DNA of 64,000 bases from Thalassospira profundimaris (GTDB lineage: Bacteria; Pseudomonadota; Alphaproteobacteria; Rhodospirillales; Thalassospiraceae), in assembly GCF_003326795.1 (NCBI RefSeq), contig NZ_JPWI01000002.1, positions 186,001 to 250,000 of the forward strand. Reading direction: 5' to 3'. Shown in pieces: positions 45,687-53,768 of this stretch. The position numbers and the translations under genes were made by a program. The first letter of the stretch is position 1; each line of letters begins with the position of its first letter. The notes below the pieces were generated by a model. The model was not told the origin of the DNA and made no database searches. It worked only from the letters and a program-made list of their open reading frames with translations.

Positions 45687-46637
45687 CTAGCGCAGCAAAG
45701 ATTCAGCTGTTGCCTCGTCGGTGATCAGGGTCGAAATCAGCTTTCCGCGCATGGCACCCCGAATCGCTGCGACCTTTTTAGCCCCTTTGGCAACGGCGAT
45801 GGTGTTGGTTGCCGGCTGGCAGGCGGGTGCGCTGGTCACACAATTATTCACCGGATGATCAAGGATATTGCCGTCCTGATCAAAGGACCAGCTGATGACT
45901 TCGCCAATCGCACCGCTGTCGCGCAGGGAGGTCAGTTCATCCTTTGAAATAAACCCGTCAATATGAAGCGGCGCGTCATCGCCCAGATGCCCGACACCCA
46001 TAAAGCGGATATCGGCTTCGCGTGCGAGCTTGAGGATATTGTCCATCGGCGGCTGCTTTTGCATGCGTTCGCGCATTTTCGGGTCTTCGATGATGACCGG
46101 GATCGGCAGCGGATAGTGCGGCGCGCGGGTGCGGTCGGCAAGATCGGTGACCGCATCATAGAAACTTGCCGCCCCGTCATGGGCGATGGTGCCGACCAGC
46201 GAGACGATCTTGTGATGGCTTCCGTCAATCCGGCCGATTTCATCGACCATGGCGCGCATGGCCCGTCCGGTGCCAAGGGCGATAATTTTGGGATCGGTCG
46301 ATTGCAAGGTGCGTTCAAGATAGTTTGCCGCGGCCTGTGCCATGCCAAACATTGCCTCGGGCGCAGAGGGATCGGTCGGCACGACATCGCAATTGGCCAG
46401 TCCGTATTTCTCGCAGATGGCCCGGCCCAGTTCCATGCAACGGGTGATCGGATGATCAAGACGAACCTTCACAAGACCTTCGCTGACAGCAGCCGATACC
46501 AGTCGTTGCGCGGTCGGGCGCGAAACACCAAGCTTGTGGGCGATTTCGTCCTGCGTATTGCCGGCGCAATAATAAAGCCAGCCAGCGCGGGCTGCTTCAT
46601 CCAGACGGGCCGCTTCCTTGCGGGTTCGTTTTACCAT
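45687..46637 (-). CDS. SorC/DeoR-type sugar-binding transcriptional regulator
   Basis: A 316-residue protein: N-terminal HTH (GNTQDEIAHKLGVSRPTAQRLV) followed by a SorC-type phosphosugar-binding domain (ALGTGRAMRAMVDEIGRI...). Such regulators control polyol uptake in Rhodobacter-type smo operons. It lies directly upstream of the transporter genes on the same strand but with its own terminator. The start at 46637 has GGGGGACTCGG before the ATG; an upstream in-frame ATG at 46670 is possible. Confidence 0.9.
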   Translation of the reverse strand: MVKRTRKEAARLDEAARAGWLYYCAGNTQDEIAHKLGVSRPTAQRLVSAAVSEGLVKVRLDHPITRCMELGRAICEKYGLANCDVVPTDPSAPEAMFGMAQAAANYLERTLQSTDPKIIALGTGRAMRAMVDEIGRIDGSHHKIVSLVGTIAHDGAASFYDAVTDLADRTRAPHYPLPIPVIIEDPKMRERMQKQPPMDNILKLAREADIRFMGVGHLGDDAPLHIDGFISKDELTSLRDSGAIGEVISWSFDQDGNILDHPVNNCVTSAPACQPATNTIAVAKGAKKVAAIRGAMRGKLISTLITDEATAESLLR

Positions 46638-46779
46638 CCGAGTCCCCCGATATGTCTTTTTGCGCGTCACCCGTCCCGGATATGGCCGGTGTGTGACGGA
46701 TTATTTTTCCCTGAAGTCTTATACTTTTCCCTAGCGCCTTTTGGAAACTCTTACCAGCATCCATATGTCTATAAACGAC

Positions 46780-46807
46780 AAAACCCGCCTTGTGACGGGC
46801 GGGTTTT
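46780..46807. terminator. Terminator after asd
   Basis: AAAACCCGCC and GGCGGGTTTT form a 10-bp perfect stem around an 8-nt loop. It lies 24 bp after the asd stop on the minus strand. Confidence 0.8.
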
Positions 46808-46830
46808 GAAGATGAAACTGTTGGTCTGCC

Positions 46831-47853
46831 TTATTTCCTGGGCAGGAATTCCGCAACCAGTTTTTCGGCAATCTGAACCGCGTTCAGGGCCGCGCCCTTG
46901 CGCAGGTTATCGCCAACACACCACAGCGACAGGCCGTTCTCGACCGTCGGGTCCTTGCGCACGCGCGAGACAAAGACATTGTCTTCGCCCTGGACTTCCT
47001 GCGGGGTGACATAGCCTTCGTCCTGGCGGTAATCGACAACCGAAACGCCCGGGAAGTCTTTCATTGCCTTGCGGGCTTCTTCGACGGTGATCGGTTTTTC
47101 AAACTCGATATTGACCGCTTCGCCATGACCGACAAAGACCGGGACGCGAACGCAGGTCGCATGAACGGCGATTTCCGGATCAAGGATTTTGCGGGTTTCG
47201 ACCGACATTTTCCATTCTTCGCGGGTCGCGCCATCATCCATGAAATTGTCGATATGCGGGATGACGTTAAAGGCGATCTGTTTGGTGAATTCTTCCTTTT
47301 TGGGAAGGTCATTCACATAGATGCCTTTGGTCTGGTTAAACAGCTCGTCCATGGCGGCACGACCGGCACCCGACACGGACTGATAGGTCGCAACAACGAT
47401 GCGTTTGATCGTGGCGATGTCATGAAGCGGTTTAAGGGCCAGAACCATCTGAATGGTCGAGCAGTTCGGATTGGCGATGATGTTCTTTTTGGCGTATCCG
47501 GCCAGTGCATCGCCATTGACCTCGGGCACGACCAGCGGAACACCCGGTTCCATGCGCCAATAGCTTGAATTGTCGATGACAACGCAGCCTGCTTCGGCCG
47601 CCTTGGGGGCCAGTTTCCTGGCAGTTTCACCACCGGCCGAGAACAGGGCAATATCGACGCGCGAGAAATCAAAGGTTGCGGCATCAAGAACACTGATCTC
47701 GTCATCTTCGCCATAGCCGACGGTGCGCCCGATGGATTTCGACGATGCCAGTGCAAAGACTTCATCGGCCGGGAACTTACGTTCGGCAAGGGTGTTGAGC
47801 ATTTCGCGCCCGACATTTCCGGTCGCGCCGACAACGGCAATCTTGTAGCCCAT
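46831..47853 (-). CDS. asd: Aspartate-semialdehyde dehydrogenase
   Basis: A 340-residue enzyme with the N-terminal GATGNVGREMLNTL loop and the catalytic C131 in NPNCSTIQMVLAL. It reduces aspartyl phosphate to aspartate semialdehyde for lysine, threonine and methionine synthesis. In several alphaproteobacteria asd follows leuB directly; here they are 4 kb apart with plus-strand genes between. A terminator follows at 46780. Confidence 0.96.
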   Translation of the reverse strand: MGYKIAVVGATGNVGREMLNTLAERKFPADEVFALASSKSIGRTVGYGEDDEISVLDAATFDFSRVDIALFSAGGETARKLAPKAAEAGCVVIDNSSYWRMEPGVPLVVPEVNGDALAGYAKKNIIANPNCSTIQMVLALKPLHDIATIKRIVVATYQSVSGAGRAAMDELFNQTKGIYVNDLPKKEEFTKQIAFNVIPHIDNFMDDGATREEWKMSVETRKILDPEIAVHATCVRVPVFVGHGEAVNIEFEKPITVEEARKAMKDFPGVSVVDYRQDEGYVTPQEVQGEDNVFVSRVRKDPTVENGLSLWCVGDNLRKGAALNAVQIAEKLVAEFLPRK

Positions 47854-48287
47854 CAGGTGCCTCTTTTCAGTCTTGTGGGCATGGTGGCCAGACCCGGACC
47901 GACGTGGAAAATCCGCGTTATGGTTCGGACGGCGCAGGACACATGCCTGTGGATAATTTCGGATAATCTGCGGCGAGATGTAAGGCTTTCAAAGCAATTG
48001 CGCAAGCGTATCCTTGATATGGCTGATGCGATTACTACTTGAGATCGCAAAAAAATCTGGCAAAATCGTCAGTGGGGTTCATGTGTCGAACCCGAAATCA
48101 GAATCGTTTTGCATCCTGCTTGGTTGATTCCTGTTTTCGGCTTGGTCCGCATCGCGTAGCCGCAGCCACCATCTAAGACCTTCCGAACGGCAAGATAGAA
48201 CGATCCTGAACAGGGTTCGATACAGATATGCAGCGTGACTGCATATGGGGCGATCAATATTCCGACTTTTGCAAAAAGGACGGCCTG
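47854..48287. other. Divergent intergenic region, asd / cfa
   Basis: About 430 bp without a credible gene. It holds a GGGTTC/GAACCC hairpin (48075-48093), a GGATAAT direct repeat near 47950 and the ATATGCAG dyad at 48226-48246, and must contain the promoters of both flanking genes. Confidence 0.55.
48226..48246. promoter_or_regulatory. Perfect inverted repeat upstream of cfa
   Basis: ATATGCAG-CGTGA-CTGCATAT, 8-bp arms, ends 41 bp before the cfa start. It fits a dimeric repressor site over the core promoter or leader. Confidence 0.4.
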
Positions 48288-49523
48288 ATGACGTACCCGA
48301 TGAGTTTGGATTGGACACAAAAAAAGGTTCTCGATTTCTTTCGGGAACATGTAACGCGCGGAACACTGGTTTTTCGCGTCGATGACAAGCATGAAGTCGT
48401 TTTGGGGGATGGCGCGCCGCCAAGGGCCGGGATGACCGTACCTGACTGGGCCAATACCCTTAAAATGGCGCTAAGTCCCGATCCGGGATTTGGCGAGGCC
48501 TATATGCATGGCGGCTTTGATGTCGTCAGCGGCGAAATGGAAGACCTGATCCGGGTGTTGCGCCTGAATTTTGAAGGCGGGCATTCCTCAAGCGGTTTTG
48601 GCACCTTCATTGAAAAATTGCAGGCGCTTAAATTCCAGATCGCACAATTCACCACTGTCAAGGCAGCCTCCAAGCGGGTGCGCCACCATTATGATATCGG
48701 TAATGATCTTTACACCCGGTTCCTTGACCCGGAGATGCAATATTCATGTGCCTTCTGGGATGATGGTGCGCAGACGCTTGAAGAAGCCCAGCACCGCAAA
48801 ATGAGCCTGACCACCCAGCGCCTGAAAATCAACGAACCGGGTTTGCGGATTGTCGATATCGGGTGTGGTTGGGGTGGACTGAGCCGGTTCATCCATCGTG
48901 AAACCGGGGCCGAAGTCCACGGGATCACATTATCGACCGAGCAATATAACTGGGCGCAGGAGAAGCGCGCAGAGCTGGGCGACAATGCCAAGGCCGGGCT
49001 TGATTATCATCTGCTGGATTATCGGGTGTTTGCCGATGCCAATGCCGGTAAATATGATCGCGTGGTTTCGGTCGGCATGTTCGAACATGTCGGGCGCCAT
49101 CAGTTCAAAACCTATTTCGAAAAGGTTGGTGAACTGCTTAAGGTTGGTGGGCGGGCGGTCATTCACACCATCATCAAGCCGCGCGCAGAATTCACATCGC
49201 CCTGGATTGATAAATATATCTTTCCAGGTGGCTATATCCCGGCAGTGCATGAAGTGATCGAGGCGGCTGAACATGCCAAGCTGATGGTTGAAGCATCGCA
49301 TTTCCACCCCGGCCGCAATTATGCCCGGACCCTTGTCGAATGGCGGGAACGCTTCCGGGCGGTGCGCGACGAACTGGACCCGACCAAATATGATGAGGAA
49401 TTCCGGCGGATGTGGGAGTTCTATCTGGCGGGTTGCATAAATGCCTTTGACGATTCCGAGGGCGGTGGCGGCATGCGGGTCGGCCAGTTTGTCTTTACCA
49501 AGCCGGGCTTTGAATATGCCTGA
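48288..49523 (+). CDS. cfa: Cyclopropane-fatty-acyl-phospholipid synthase
   Basis: A 411-residue CFA synthase. The SAM-binding loop is VDIGCGWGGLSRFIHRE, the phospholipid-side motifs FLDPEMQYSCAFW and YDRVVSVGMFEHVGRHQF are intact. It methylates cis double bonds of membrane phospholipids to cyclopropanes, usually in stationary phase or acid stress. The ATG at 48288 has AAGGACGGCCTG in front; readings from 48228 lack a signal. A terminator follows at 49530. Confidence 0.94.
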   Translation: MTYPMSLDWTQKKVLDFFREHVTRGTLVFRVDDKHEVVLGDGAPPRAGMTVPDWANTLKMALSPDPGFGEAYMHGGFDVVSGEMEDLIRVLRLNFEGGHSSSGFGTFIEKLQALKFQIAQFTTVKAASKRVRHHYDIGNDLYTRFLDPEMQYSCAFWDDGAQTLEEAQHRKMSLTTQRLKINEPGLRIVDIGCGWGGLSRFIHRETGAEVHGITLSTEQYNWAQEKRAELGDNAKAGLDYHLLDYRVFADANAGKYDRVVSVGMFEHVGRHQFKTYFEKVGELLKVGGRAVIHTIIKPRAEFTSPWIDKYIFPGGYIPAVHEVIEAAEHAKLMVEASHFHPGRNYARTLVEWRERFRAVRDELDPTKYDEEFRRMWEFYLAGCINAFDDSEGGGGMRVGQFVFTKPGFEYA

Positions 49524-49529
49524 TGTCAC

Positions 49530-49568
49530 AGGGCGGGAAATGAAGGTTTCCCGCCCTTGCGGTTTTAA
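49530..49568 (+). terminator. Intrinsic terminator after cfa
   Basis: AGGGCGGGAAA and TTTCCCGCCCT form an 11-bp perfect stem with a 6-nt loop just after the stop codon; TGCGGTTTT follows. Confidence 0.8.
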
Positions 49569-49660
49569 CAGCCAAATCAAGATCCAATATACATCGCGTG
49601 GTCGACCGGCACGACAGATGTAAAAACGACTAACCGGTCATTTTGTCGGGAGGAAACGAC

Positions 49661-50083
49661 ATGCTTAAAGTGATGGACCGGGATGATCGTAACCAGCGTG
49701 CCCGTGACGTATCTGTGATCACGGGTGCTCCGCATATCGGTCAGGTCGAGGACTATATACGCGCATTGAGCGCAATCGAACTTTCAAGCTGTGAACGCGA
49801 TATGCTGCGCGCCCATGCAAAGGCGCCGGGGCGGGAAATAACCGGACTTGAACTGGCCGAAACCGTCGGGCATTTCGGATGCCGGATGGGGCTTAAGAAA
49901 TATGGTCGTCTGGCAGCCAAGATATCGACAGCTGCCGGACTGCCGATCTGCCAAACCGATGTCAGTGATTATCTTGCCGCGATCTTTACCCTTGCAGATG
50001 GCAAGCAATCGGATGGTGAGGACTGGAACTGGGTGATGCATGAGCAGGTGGCATGTGCCATGGAAAATCTTGGTCTGGTCTAG
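49661..50083 (+). CDS. Hypothetical protein, possible HNH-nuclease accessory-domain relative
   Basis: A 140-residue protein without a confident family. The ATG at 49661 is set by GGAGGAAACGAC. The central stretch (MLRAHAKAPGREITGLELAE, then KKYGRLAAKI) resembles a small helical domain that I recall at the N-terminus of HNH-type endonucleases (ML..H..AP.R.ITA..LA, YG.LA). No HNH catalytic residues are present, so nuclease activity is not implied. It stands alone between cfa and the AhpD-like gene. Confidence 0.6.
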   Translation: MLKVMDRDDRNQRARDVSVITGAPHIGQVEDYIRALSAIELSSCERDMLRAHAKAPGREITGLELAETVGHFGCRMGLKKYGRLAAKISTAAGLPICQTDVSDYLAAIFTLADGKQSDGEDWNWVMHEQVACAMENLGLV

Positions 50084-50139
50084 GTTTTCAGAACAGAACG
50101 TAGCCGGTTACAAAAAATATCGAAAAAAACGTGTGGTCG

Positions 50140-50166
50140 TGTAACGCGGTCCATCCGCGTTTCGTC
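50140..50166 (+). promoter_or_regulatory. Candidate ECF41-type promoter ahead of the AhpD-like gene
   Basis: TGTAACG at 50140-50146, a 16-bp spacer, then CGTC at 50163-50166. This closely resembles the TGTCACA/CGTC promoter I recall for ECF41 sigma factors, and an ECF41 gene lies just downstream, so autoregulation of the two-gene unit is likely. Confidence 0.5.
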
Positions 50167-50214
50167 CTTGTGGGCAGAAGGGAGATGATCCCGTATTCCA
50201 CAAGGAGATTTGCC

Positions 50215-50649
50215 ATGAGCCGCTTTTCATTCCCCGAAGCCAGCCCGTCCCTGTTCAAACCGATGCTCGCCCTTGCGACAGCGCTTGGTGACAACGCCAA
50301 AATCCCGGCCGTGTTGCGTGATCTGATCGAGTGTCGTGTGTCGCAGATCAATCAATGTTCCTATTGCCTGCGCATGCATTCAAAAAGCTTTGCCGAACAT
50401 GGCGGAGATTCCGTGAAACTGGCTCTTTTGCCGGTCTGGCGTGCGGCAGAGGGATTTGACAATGCCGAACGGGCGGCGCTGGACTGGGCGGAATGCCTGA
50501 CCAGGGTTGAAAGTCAGGAACGCATCGCGCAAAGCCATCGTCAGCTTGTCGAACATTTTGAAGCGGATGCAATTTCCGAGCTGACCTGCATCATTTCAAC
50601 CATGAATGCCTGGAACCGTCTGGGAATTGCCCAGCACGAATTTGCATGA
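50215..50649 (+). CDS. AhpD-like carboxymuconolactone decarboxylase family protein
   Basis: A 144-residue all-helical protein with the redox motif C48-S-Y-C51 and following H55 (INQCSYCLRMH), as in AhpD-type alkylhydroperoxidases. The ATG at 50215 has AAGGAGATTTGCC upstream. Carboxymuconolactone decarboxylase-like proteins are one of the three classes (the COE proteins) whose genes regularly adjoin ECF41 sigma factors, and the sigma gene follows directly. Function in peroxide or disulfide chemistry is likely but the substrate is unknown. Confidence 0.9.
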   Translation: MSRFSFPEASPSLFKPMLALATALGDNAKIPAVLRDLIECRVSQINQCSYCLRMHSKSFAEHGGDSVKLALLPVWRAAEGFDNAERAALDWAECLTRVESQERIAQSHRQLVEHFEADAISELTCIISTMNAWNRLGIAQHEFA

Positions 50650-50676
50650 TGCGGGGGCCTTTGCGCAAGGAGGTCG

Positions 50677-50724
50677 ATGATGATATCGCCTCTTTGCAAG
50701 ATCATCGCCCATCGGGCAGGATGA
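50677..50724 (+). CDS. Possible 15-residue leader peptide coupled to the ECF41 sigma gene
   Basis: A strong AAGGAGG (50667-50673) precedes two consecutive ATGs (50677 and 50680) of a short ORF, MMISPLCKIIAHRAG. Its TGA overlaps the sigma ATG at 50721 as ATGA. Since that sigma start lacks a well-spaced ribosome binding site of its own, translation of the short ORF may couple to it. The reading is inferred from spacing only. Confidence 0.4.
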   Translation: MMISPLCKIIAHRAG

Positions 50725-51719
50725 ACAGCACCACGAAACCTTTTTGCGCGGCACAGGGTGAACCTGTGCCGCTGCACCCGTTTGATGGACCCAAAATGTC
50801 GGATCAGATTTTTGAACAGCATCGTGCACGACTGACGGCACTGGCCTATCGGATGCTGGGCAGTCATGCCGATGCCGAGGATGCGGTTCAGGATGTCTGG
50901 CTGCGCTGGCGCAAGCAGGACCATGACATCATCAGTGATGCGACCGGCTGGCTGGTGCGGGTCTGTAGCAATATCTGTCTCGATGTTTTGAAATCGGCCC
51001 GGCGACAACGCGAGAATTATGTCGGCAACTGGTTGCCTGAACCCTGGATGCCGTCCGAGCCCCCCAAGGCCGAAGCCAATCTGATTGAACAGGACGGGTT
51101 GGGGCAGGCCTATTTATTGATGCTTGAACGTCTGACACCGATTGAGCGGGTCGCACTTGTCCTGCATGAAGTGTTTGACTGGTCCCATGACGATATCGCA
51201 CCTGTGATCGAACGGACTGCCAACAATACACGGCAAATCCTGTTTCGGGCGCGCGGCAAGATGAAACGCGACAGCGAACGCGATGCCACCCCCGATCCGG
51301 CAGGGCGGATATGGGAACAGCCGAAAATAGAAGCCTTTATCAAGGCACTTAGTCTGGGTGATATCAGTCAGCTGGTCAGTCAGCTGGCTCCGGATGTGAT
51401 CCTGCATTCCGATGGCGGTGGCAAGGCACAGGCAACCGCCAATCCGTTATTCGGGGCGGATCATGTTTCCCGGTTCTTCGTCGGGGTTTGGGGCAAGCGT
51501 GATCCGCGCGAACGTGTGTTCCATATCACCATTGAGGGTGAATGCTGGCTTCTGATGCAGTTGAACGACATGATTGTAACCGGGATCAGCGCGTCGGAGC
51601 GCGACGGACGGATTGTTGATCTGTTTGTCCATCGAAATCCTGACAAGCTCGAACGGTTCAACGCGGTGATTGCCGATGCAACCGAGATTGATCTGACAAA
51701 CAAAAAGGCCGGGGAATGA
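50721..51719 (+). CDS. ECF41-family sigma factor with C-terminal SnoaL-like domain
   Basis: About 332 residues: sigma2 (LTALAYRMLGSHADAEDAVQDV), linker with the WLPEP motif, sigma4 (LTPIERVALVLHEVFDWSHDDIA), then a SnoaL-like domain with DGGGK and NPDKL. These three signature motifs mark ECF41, whose C-terminal domain both activates and restrains the sigma part in place of a separate anti-sigma factor. The start is uncertain: 50646 (overlapping the AhpD-like stop), 50721 (ATGA overlap with the short ORF) and 50796 are in frame; I favour 50721. The last codons form part of the terminator. Confidence 0.92.
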   Translation: MNSTTKPFCAAQGEPVPLHPFDGPKMSDQIFEQHRARLTALAYRMLGSHADAEDAVQDVWLRWRKQDHDIISDATGWLVRVCSNICLDVLKSARRQRENYVGNWLPEPWMPSEPPKAEANLIEQDGLGQAYLLMLERLTPIERVALVLHEVFDWSHDDIAPVIERTANNTRQILFRARGKMKRDSERDATPDPAGRIWEQPKIEAFIKALSLGDISQLVSQLAPDVILHSDGGGKAQATANPLFGADHVSRFFVGVWGKRDPRERVFHITIEGECWLLMQLNDMIVTGISASERDGRIVDLFVHRNPDKLERFNAVIADATEIDLTNKKAGE

Positions 51720-51734
51720 ACCCCGGCCTTTTCA
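51703..51734. terminator. Terminator overlapping the end of the ECF41 gene
   Basis: AAAAGGCCGGGG and CCCCGGCCTTTT form a 12-bp perfect stem around AATGAA. The 5' arm lies within the last sigma codons and the stop sits in the loop region. It also faces leuB from the other side. Confidence 0.88.
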
Positions 51735-51756
51735 ATTTCGAGATCAGAACGACAGA

Positions 51757-52860
51757 TCAGACAAGTTTGTCGAGTTCGTTGATCAGCGACTCACCCATGA
51801 CGGTGGTCGAAACTTTGGCCATGCCCGGCTGCATGATGTCACCGGTGCGAAGCCCGCCCTTCAGGACGTTCTGAACAGCGGTTTCGATCAGGGTTGCATT
51901 ATCGCCCATATCGAACGAGTAACGCAGCATCATGGCAAAGGACAGGATGGTTGCCAGCGGGTTGGCAATGTCCTGACCGGCAATGTCCGGAGCCGAACCG
52001 TGTACCGGCTCATACAGGGCTTTGCGTTTGCCGTCAGCGTCTGCTGCACCAAGCGATGCAGACGGAAGCATACCAAGCGATCCGGTCAGCATGGCCGCGC
52101 AATCAGACAGAATATCGCCGAACATGTTGGTGGTGACCATCACGTCGAACTGTTTCGGGTTACGAACCAGCTGCATGGAAGCGTTATCGACATACATGTG
52201 GCTGACTTCGACTTCCGGGAAGTCCTTGGCAACACGTTCAACAACTTCGCGCCACAGAACGGTGGATTCCAGAACGTTGGCCTTGTCGACAGAGCAAAGA
52301 CGCTTGTCACGTTTCATGGCCATGTCAAAGGCAACGCGCGCAATGCGTTCTACTTCGGGCTCGGAATACACCAGGGTGTTGTAGCCATAACGAACGCCGT
52401 CGCGTTCTTCGATGCCACGCGGCTGGCCGAAATAGATGCCGCCGGTCAGTTCGCGAAGGATCATGATATCCAGACCCTTGACCACGTCTTCTTTCAGGGT
52501 CGATGCACCAACAAGTGCATCAAACACCAGTGCCGGACGCAGGTTGGCAAACAGGCCCATTTCCTTGCGGATTTTCAGAAGACCGCGTTCCGGTTTGATA
52601 TCAAACGGAAGGTTGTCCCATTTCGGACCACCAACAGCACCGAGCAGAACCGCATCAGCTGCCATTGCATCGGCAAGGGTTTCGTCGGTCAGCGGGTTGT
52701 TGTGCGCATCAATCGATGCGCCGCCAATCAGGCCTTCGGTGATTTCGAAGTTCACATCGCGCTTCTTGGCCATCCAGTCCATGACGCGCTGAACCTGACG
52801 CATGACTTCCGGACCAATTCCGTCGCCCGGCAGCATCAGTACTTTTTTGGTGGTGGTCAT
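51757..52860 (-). CDS. leuB: 3-Isopropylmalate dehydrogenase
   Basis: A 367-residue enzyme of the isocitrate/isopropylmalate dehydrogenase family. GDGIGPEV at the N-terminus, [10 protein letters not shown], and the cofactor region [18 protein letters not shown] are intact; the latter favours NAD. It oxidatively decarboxylates 3-isopropylmalate in leucine synthesis. Last gene of leuC-orf-leuD-leuB, separated from leuD by a 92-bp gap with a terminator-like hairpin. Confidence 0.97.
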   Translation of the reverse strand: MTTTKKVLMLPGDGIGPEVMRQVQRVMDWMAKKRDVNFEITEGLIGGASIDAHNNPLTDETLADAMAADAVLLGAVGGPKWDNLPFDIKPERGLLKIRKEMGLFANLRPALVFDALVGASTLKEDVVKGLDIMILRELTGGIYFGQPRGIEERDGVRYGYNTLVYSEPEVERIARVAFDMAMKRDKRLCSVDKANVLESTVLWREVVERVAKDFPEVEVSHMYVDNASMQLVRNPKQFDVMVTTNMFGDILSDCAAMLTGSLGMLPSASLGAADADGKRKALYEPVHGSAPDIAGQDIANPLATILSFAMMLRYSFDMGDNATLIETAVQNVLKGGLRTGDIMQPGMAKVSTTVMGESLINELDKLV

Positions 52861-52910
52861 AAAAGAATCCTTCCCAGATATTTTCGGGGCCGCTCACCCC
52901 GTAACGATAG

Positions 52911-52948
52911 AAAAGGGGTGGCAAACGCAACCGTTCGACACCCCTTTT
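52911..52948 (-). terminator. Terminator-like hairpin between leuD and leuB
   Basis: AAAAGGGGTG and CACCCCTTTT form a 10-bp perfect stem with an 18-nt loop; on the minus strand TTTTCTA follows. It could lower leuB transcription relative to leuCD or shape mRNA decay. Confidence 0.6.
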
Positions 52949-52952
52949 TGAA

Positions 52953-53564
52953 TTAGAGCGACAGCCAGGGCTGCGAGGCCGCGCGTTTGGCTTCGAATTC
53001 GTTGATGGCATCGCCTTTCTGCAGGGTCAGGCCGATATCGTCGAGACCGTTCAGCAGGCAATGTTTGCGGAATTCTTCGACTTCAAACTTGATGCAACCG
53101 CCGTCCGGACCGGTGATTTCCTGTTTTTCAAGGTCAATCGTCACGGTGGCGTTGGAACCACGTTCTGCATCGGCCATCAGCTTGTCGACATCTTCGTGCG
53201 GCAGACGGATCGGAAGGATGCCGTTCTTGAAGCAGTTGTTATAGAAAATGTCGGCAAAGCTTGGTGCGATTACGCAGCGAATGCCGAAATCAAGCAGCGA
53301 CCAGGGTGCGTGTTCACGCGACGAACCGCAGCCAAAGTTATCGCCAGATACAAGGATCTGGGCATTGCGATAAGCCGGCTTGTTGAGAACGAAATCAGGG
53401 ATCTCGTTGCCATTGTCGTCGTAACGCATCTCATCAAACAGGTTCTTGCCAAGGCCCGAACGTTTGATGGTTTTGAGGAACTGTTTGGGAATGATCATGT
53501 CGGTATCGACATTGATCATCGGCAGCGGTGCTGCAACACCGGTGAGCTTGGTGAATTTATCCAT
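52953..53564 (-). CDS. leuD: 3-Isopropylmalate dehydratase small subunit
   Basis: A 203-residue aconitase swivel-domain protein with [15 protein letters not shown] and the substrate-binding loop [11 protein letters not shown]. It joins LeuC to isomerise 2- to 3-isopropylmalate. It begins 4 bp after the small unknown gene, with AGGGATAAGACA before the ATG. Confidence 0.96.
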   Translation of the reverse strand: MDKFTKLTGVAAPLPMINVDTDMIIPKQFLKTIKRSGLGKNLFDEMRYDDNGNEIPDFVLNKPAYRNAQILVSGDNFGCGSSREHAPWSLLDFGIRCVIAPSFADIFYNNCFKNGILPIRLPHEDVDKLMADAERGSNATVTIDLEKQEITGPDGGCIKFEVEEFRKHCLLNGLDDIGLTLQKGDAINEFEAKRAASQPWLSL

Positions 53565-53568
53565 TGTC

Positions 53569-53757
53569 TTATCCCTTGCTTCCAGTTTCCCAGGCCAGAC
53601 CCAGTGCTTCGATCAATTCTTCGGTAGCATCGAGTTCCTGCGCGACGAAATCGGGAAGGTTGATCCCGGTCAGCTGCGGCAGGAGCTGCTCAAGCACAGG
53701 GGCACGTCCCAGACGTGGTGCGCTTTCGCGGAAATTGATGAATGCAGTGTCGGCCAT
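53569..53757 (-). CDS. Small hypothetical protein inside the leu operon
   Basis: A 62-residue acidic protein of unknown function, located between leuC (11 bp upstream) and leuD (4 bp downstream). AAGGACAGTTCCC precedes the ATG, a good ribosome binding site. It has no membrane segment or cysteine; the C-terminal half ([17 protein letters not shown]) should be helical. The tight operon fit argues that it is real and possibly tied to isopropylmalate isomerase expression or assembly. Confidence 0.75.
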   Translation of the reverse strand: MADTAFINFRESAPRLGRAPVLEQLLPQLTGINLPDFVAQELDATEELIEALGLAWETGSKG

Positions 53758-53768
53758 GGGAACTGTCC

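Noticed and set aside
47857..48042. 61-codon plus-strand ORF in the asd-cfa gap
   Set aside because: No ribosome binding site, biased composition and no family resemblance.
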